In this document: positions 12,848 to 16,085 of the stretch, one piece after another
Position numbering within the stretch: position 1 is the stretch's first letter
Layout of the letters: every line of letters begins with the position of its first letter
From: Roseiarcus sp050015575
GTDB taxonomy: Bacteria > Pseudomonadota > Alphaproteobacteria > Rhizobiales > Beijerinckiaceae
Direction of reading: 5' to 3'
DNA length: 16,085 bases
Assembly (NCBI GenBank): GCA_050015575.1
Contig: JBEKBD010000070.1
Span: 1 to 16,085, forward strand
Translations under genes and position numbers: made by a program
The notes under the pieces: model-generated
Seen by the model: only the letters and a program-made list of their open reading frames with translations
Database searches by the model: none
Told to the model about the DNA's origin: nothing

Positions 12848-13936
12848 TCACGCTCCGACGCGCAGTTGCCGAATCTCCGCCGGAATCGCCGACAGCGGCA
12901 CGGTCTTGTCGGCGGCGCCCAGAGCGATCGCCTCCTTCGGCATGCCGAAGACGACGCACGTCTCCTCGTTCTGCGCCAGGGTCGCCGCCCCCGCCTTCTT
13001 CATCTCGAGAAGTCCCCGCGCCCCGTCGTCGCCCATGCCGGTCATGATGACGCCGAGCGCGTTCGCCCCCGCGTATTGCGCCGCCGAGCGAAACAGGACG
13101 TCGACCGAGGGGCGATGGCGCGACACCAGCGGGCCGTCCTTGATCGCCACGTGGTAGCGCGCGCCGCTTCGCTGCAGCAGCATGTGCCGATTGCCCGGGG
13201 CGATGAGAACACGGCCGGCGATCACCTGATCGCCGTCTTCCGCCTCCTTCACGTCGACCTGACAGAGCCCGTTCAGTCGCTGGGCGAAGGCCGCGGTGAA
13301 GCGCTCGGGCATGTGCTGGACGATGACGATCCCGGGGCTGTCGGGCGCGAGCGCCGTCAACACTTCGCGCAACGATTCGGTGCCGCCTGTCGACGCGCCG
13401 ATGCAGACGACCTGATCGGTGGTGCGGGTCATCGCGCGCGTCGGCGCCGGCGGCGGCATGATGACGTCGGCGGTCAGCTTCTTCTGCACCGTGTGCGGCG
13501 CCGCGACGCGAGCGCCCCTGAACTTCGCCTTGGCGGCGGCCCGGATGGAGTCCCAGATCCGCACCTGCGACTCGTTGAGGAACTGTTTGGTGTCGATCCG
13601 CGGCTTGAGGATGACGTCCACGGCCCCGGCGTCGAGCGCCTCCAGAAGCGTTTCCGAGCCGGCTTCGAGCAGCGTCGAGCACAACACCGTCGGGATGGGG
13701 CGTTGGATCATGATCTTGCGCAGAAAGGTGATGCCGTCCATGCGCGGCATCTCGACGTCGAGAACGATGACGTCGGGAACCTCGTCATGGATGCGTTGCG
13801 CGGCGATGAACGGATCGCCCGCGGTCGCCATGACCTCCATGTCCGGCGCGGCGTCGATGATCGAGCACAGGGTCTGACGCACCGAAGCCGAATCGTCGAC
13901 GATCAGGACGCGGATTTTGCGGTTCACGGCTTCCAT
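12848..13936 (-). CDS. cheB: CheB, protein-glutamate methylesterase/deamidase response regulator
   Basis: The 362-residue protein matches CheB in length and layout. The receiver domain (about 6-125) has Asp14/Asp15, phosphoacceptor Asp60 in VLDVEMPRMDG (58-68) and Lys111. A linker of about 45 residues follows, then the methylesterase domain (about 175-355) with the catalytic triad Ser182 in GASTGG, His208 in QHMPERFT and Asp304 in TGMGDDGA. It removes methyl groups from chemoreceptor glutamates when phosphorylated by CheA, giving adaptation. The ATG at 13936 follows the cheR stop by 9 nt, with AGAGGG 4 nt before it. The gene sits between cheR and the MCP-like gene in one minus-strand operon. 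All catalytic residues are present. Confidence 0.97.
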   Translation of the reverse strand: MEAVNRKIRVLIVDDSASVRQTLCSIIDAAPDMEVMATAGDPFIAAQRIHDEVPDVIVLDVEMPRMDGITFLRKIMIQRPIPTVLCSTLLEAGSETLLEALDAGAVDVILKPRIDTKQFLNESQVRIWDSIRAAAKAKFRGARVAAPHTVQKKLTADVIMPPPAPTRAMTRTTDQVVCIGASTGGTESLREVLTALAPDSPGIVIVQHMPERFTAAFAQRLNGLCQVDVKEAEDGDQVIAGRVLIAPGNRHMLLQRSGARYHVAIKDGPLVSRHRPSVDVLFRSAAQYAGANALGVIMTGMGDDGARGLLEMKKAGAATLAQNEETCVVFGMPKEAIALGAADKTVPLSAIPAEIRQLRVGA

Positions 13937-13945
13937 TCCGCCCTC

Positions 13946-14782
13946 TCAAGCCGCGCGCTGAAAGATGGTCGGGGCCACCTGCCGCATCGCGCCCAGTTCG
14001 GCGCCGGCAAGCGATTCCGAGTGTCCGAGGATCAAATATCCGCCTTCGCGCAGGTGATTGCAGAGGCGCCGGAGCACCGCGTCCTGGGTCGCCTTGGCGA
14101 AATAGATGAGAATATTGCGGCAGAAGATCACGTCGAAGTCGCGTTCGACGCGATAGGTCGGGTCCATGAGATTGAGGCATCGAAAGCGAACCGTGCGCCG
14201 CAATTCCGGGACGATCCGAATTTCCCGCCGCTCCGCGTCGATCGCGCGCATCATATAGCGTTCGCGCAGCGGCGGCGGCACGGGATCGGCCATCGCCGAG
14301 GGATAGACGGCGCGCTGGGCCTGGGCGATGACCTCGGTGCTGATGTCGGTGCCCAATACCGTGAAGCGTCGTCCATCGAGCCCGAGCGCTTCGGCGGCGA
14401 CCATGGCGATGGTGTAGGCCTCGGCGCCGATCGACGCGGCGGCGCTCCAGAACTTGAACGGCGAAGCGGCGCCGCGCCGCAGGCTCGCCAAAAAAGGCAT
14501 GGCCCTTTTCCGCAGAAAGTCGAAATGGTCCGGCTCGCGAAAGAAATCCGTCTTGTTGGTCGTCACGCAATCGACGAGGTGGATGAATTCGTCATCCAGC
14601 TTGCCGCCTTCGAAGATCGCGTGACCATATTCATCGAGCCTCGCTAGGCCGAGGGCGCGAATGCGCTTGCGCAACCGGCCTTCGACCATCGCCCGCTTCG
14701 CGGGCGGCAGGCGGATGCCGGTGTGCTCTTCGACAAGCCGCGCCAGCTTGGCGAAATGCCTTTCCTGAAGTTGATCAGTCAT
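13946..14782 (-). CDS. cheR: CheR, chemotaxis protein methyltransferase
   Basis: The 278-residue protein has the all-helical CheR N-terminal domain (about 5-60), NKTDFFREPDHF (76-87), the SAM-binding domain from about 108, and DVIFCRNILIYF (217-228), all typical of CheR. It methylates receptor glutamates using S-adenosylmethionine and opposes CheB. Motif I reads SAAASIGAEAY (113-123), whereas CheR usually has AASTGEEPY, so Thr becomes Ile, the first Glu becomes Ala and Pro becomes Ala. The ATG at 14782 is preferred to an in-frame TTG at 14794, which lies directly on the AAAGGG ribosome-binding-like sequence; that sequence is 12 nt from the ATG. cheW ends 67 bp upstream and cheB begins 9 nt downstream. 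Confidence 0.95.
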   Translation of the reverse strand: MTDQLQERHFAKLARLVEEHTGIRLPPAKRAMVEGRLRKRIRALGLARLDEYGHAIFEGGKLDDEFIHLVDCVTTNKTDFFREPDHFDFLRKRAMPFLASLRRGAASPFKFWSAAASIGAEAYTIAMVAAEALGLDGRRFTVLGTDISTEVIAQAQRAVYPSAMADPVPPPLRERYMMRAIDAERREIRIVPELRRTVRFRCLNLMDPTYRVERDFDVIFCRNILIYFAKATQDAVLRRLCNHLREGGYLILGHSESLAGAELGAMRQVAPTIFQRAA

Positions 14783-14832
14783 GGCGGAACGCAACCCTTT
14801 ACGCTACACAAAACGACAACGGTCACGAGGCC

Positions 14833-14868
14833 GACGCGGTCGACGCGTTCTACGCGGCCGACGCGATG
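14833..14868. repeat. Four tandem 9-bp units spanning the cheW stop codon
   Basis: The unit (g/t)ACGCGNNN, seen on the minus strand as GCGTC-rich triplets, occurs four times without gaps: 14833-14841, 14842-14850, 14851-14859 and 14860-14868. On the minus strand the units read GCG TCG/TAG plus one variable codon. The cheW stop TAG (14852-14850) is the one unit where TCG is replaced. The stretch encodes the end of CheW and the start of the cheW-cheR spacer. Confidence 0.6.
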
Positions 14869-15317
14869 AGCGGCTCTTCGCCCCCGAGCAGCCGTTCGAG
14901 TTCGAGGACGATGACGAAGTCCGCGCCTTGGCGGCCGACGCCGACGATGTAGTCCGCCCGCCAGCGGCCGCCGATCGCCGGCGGCGGCTCAAGCGCGCCG
15001 CCGCCGAGATCGGTAACTTCGAACACGCAATCGGCGACCAGGCCGACGCGCAATTTCTGTCCTTCGATCAAAGTGTCGGCGACGATGACCCGCGTTCGGT
15101 TGGTCGCCTCGACCCGCGCCAGGCCGAACTTGGCTCGCAGGTCGATGAGCAGCATGCCGACCCCGCGCACGTCCATGAGCCCGACCACATAGTCGGGCGC
15201 ATGGGGAATGCGCGAGACCGCGCGCAGATCGAGGATTTCCTGCACTTGCTCAACCGGCAGGGCGAAGCGCTCGTTGTCGACCCCGAAGGTGAGATACTGG
15301 ATCGCATCTTGCGCCAT
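14850..15317 (-). CDS. cheW: CheW, chemotaxis coupling protein
   Basis: The 155-residue protein has the CheW fold along its whole length: YLTFGVDNERFALPVEQVQEIL (8-29) with the typical start of the domain, PHAPDYVVGLMDVRG (38-52), matching the PxxPxxVxGlxnlRG motif of CheW, and VGLVADCVFEVTDL (91-104). It couples chemoreceptors to the kinase CheA in arrays. ATG at 15317 has a modest GGGA about 7 nt upstream and follows the MCP stop by 49 bp. The C-terminus ends in a 9-bp tandem repeat and may have been shortened by a single base change to TAG. It is operonic with the MCP upstream and cheR downstream. Confidence 0.95.
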   Translation of the reverse strand: MAQDAIQYLTFGVDNERFALPVEQVQEILDLRAVSRIPHAPDYVVGLMDVRGVGMLLIDLRAKFGLARVEATNRTRVIVADTLIEGQKLRVGLVADCVFEVTDLGGGALEPPPAIGGRWRADYIVGVGRQGADFVIVLELERLLGGEEPLIASAA

Positions 15318-15366
15318 GTTTCATTCCCATCCAGGCGTCGCCAGCCGCCCATCCGACACATCGTTT

Positions 15367-16085
15367 TCAGGCGCGCTTGAACTGCGCGTCCGTCTCGTCC
15401 TCGCCGGGGTGCAGGTCGAGCGCGAAGCCCTTGCCGCCCGCGGACGCTTTCGGTTTGTGCGCCGCCATCTTCGCCGCCGCAGGAGCGACGGCGGCCTTCA
15501 TGGTCGCAACCTTGCTCTTGAGCTTGGAGACCGCGCCGTCGATCGCGTGCGCGGACGAGCTGGCCTCGTCGATCTTGAAGAAGGCGATCGTCGTCTGCAG
15601 TTGCTCGGCCTGGGAGGTCAGTTCTTCCGACGTCGACGACACCTGCTCCGAGGCGGCCGCGTTCTGCTGCGTCACCTGGTCGAGCTGCTGGATCGCCTGA
15701 TTGATCTGCGCGGAGCCGACGTCCTGTTCGCGGCAGGCGGCGGTGATTTCTTCGACCAGCTCCGCCGTCCGTTTGATGTCGGGGACGAGGCGGGTCAGCA
15801 TTTCGCCGGCCTCTTGCGCCGATTTCACCGTTTCGGTCGACAACGTGCCGATTTCGGCCGCCGCAGCCTGGCTGCGCTCGGCGAGCTTGCGGACTTCCGA
15901 GGCGACGACCGCGAAGCCGCGGCCGTGTTCGCCGGCGCGCGCCGCTTCGACCGCCGCGTTGAGCGCGAGCAGATCGGTCTGACGCGCGATCTCCTGGACG
16001 ATGGTGATCTTCTCGGCGATCGTCTCCATCGCCTTGACGGCGCGCGCCACGGCGGCGCCGCTCGCCTCTGCGTCTTGCGACGACT
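15367..16085 (-). CDS. Methyl-accepting chemotaxis protein, C-terminal part (5' end beyond window)
   Basis: The last 238 full codons are present and the frame runs off the right edge (SSQDAEASGAAVARAVKAM at the cut), so the GTG at 16050 is internal. The highly conserved MCP signalling tip is intact, with EIARQTDLLALNAAVEAARA and GEHGRGFAVVASEVRKLAER, followed by coiled-coil helices with Glu/Gln-rich stretches including QQNAAASEQVSSTSEEL, typical of the C-terminal methylation helix. This domain binds CheW and CheA. The tail (about 80 residues, Ala/Lys-rich, ending DETDAQFKRA) lacks the NWETF-type CheR-docking pentapeptide. Sensor domain, membrane topology and ligand cannot be judged. It is the first gene of the che series visible here. 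Confidence 0.95.
   Translation of the reverse strand, partial: SSQDAEASGAAVARAVKAMETIAEKITIVQEIARQTDLLALNAAVEAARAGEHGRGFAVVASEVRKLAERSQAAAAEIGTLSTETVKSAQEAGEMLTRLVPDIKRTAELVEEITAACREQDVGSAQINQAIQQLDQVTQQNAAASEQVSSTSEELTSQAEQLQTTIAFFKIDEASSSAHAIDGAVSKLKSKVATMKAAVAPAAAKMAAHKPKASAGGKGFALDLHPGEDETDAQFKRA

Noticed and set aside
11136..13157. Plus-strand open frame of 673 codons, and a similar 593-codon frame at 12866-14647
   Set aside because: Both are antisense to the MCP-like, cheB and cheR genes, which have clear motifs. The compositions are typical shadow frames.
12846..13682. Possible 279-residue N-terminal extension of the MCP-like protein
   Set aside because: The extension lies inside cheB in another frame and is low-complexity. 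ATG at 12845, 2 nt after the cheB stop, fits translational coupling.

Overview
The window is GC-rich DNA with dense, operon-like gene packing, GTG starts and strong third-position G/C. The chemotaxis proteins and the ParA-type ATPase look alphaproteobacterial, probably Hyphomicrobiales/Rhizobiales-like, but the sequence alone does not fix a genus. I saw no tRNA, rRNA, CRISPR array, transposase or integration site, and base composition looks even throughout.

Left half (1-8835): a catabolic or respiratory gene set with its regulator. A LysR-type regulator (7921-8835, +) is divergent from a minus-strand series. In transcription order the series is a GlcD-like FAD subunit (7541-6072), a CCG-domain iron-sulfur protein (6045-4771), a second and unusual FAD subunit of the VAO/4-cresol dehydrogenase fold (4753-3095), a CoA-acylating aldehyde dehydrogenase related to methylmalonate-semialdehyde dehydrogenase (2890-1319), and an aromatic-acid/H+ symporter-like MFS transporter cut by the left edge (737-1). 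The first three genes are tightly spaced (26 and 17 nt) and have the layout of a glycolate-oxidase-like FAD/Fe-S/FAD complex. My inference is that an imported organic acid, possibly aromatic, is oxidised by the flavin/Fe-S complex with electrons passed to quinone, and that the resulting aldehyde becomes a CoA thioester. The substrate is unknown, and this is the best candidate in the window for an undescribed system. The divergent promoter region holds a perfect T-N11-A dyad of LysR type. The 204-bp gap before the aldehyde dehydrogenase gene is packed with strong and partly competing hairpins.

Middle (8836-11021): a 290-bp gap with two perfect inverted repeats, then two plus-strand genes. One is an RpfG-like response regulator with an HD-GYP c-di-GMP phosphodiesterase domain. 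The other is a ParA/Soj-type ATPase.

Right part (11052-16085): a minus-strand chemotaxis operon that converges on parA with a 30-bp gap. In transcription order it holds the C-terminal end of a methyl-accepting chemotaxis protein (cut by the right edge), cheW, cheR, cheB and a 597-residue soluble protein with two degenerate MCP-like signalling segments. cheA and cheY are not in the window and may lie beyond the right edge. The ParA next to this operon resembles systems that position chemoreceptor arrays, and the HD-GYP regulator could link the pathway to c-di-GMP. Both links are inferred from neighbourhood only.
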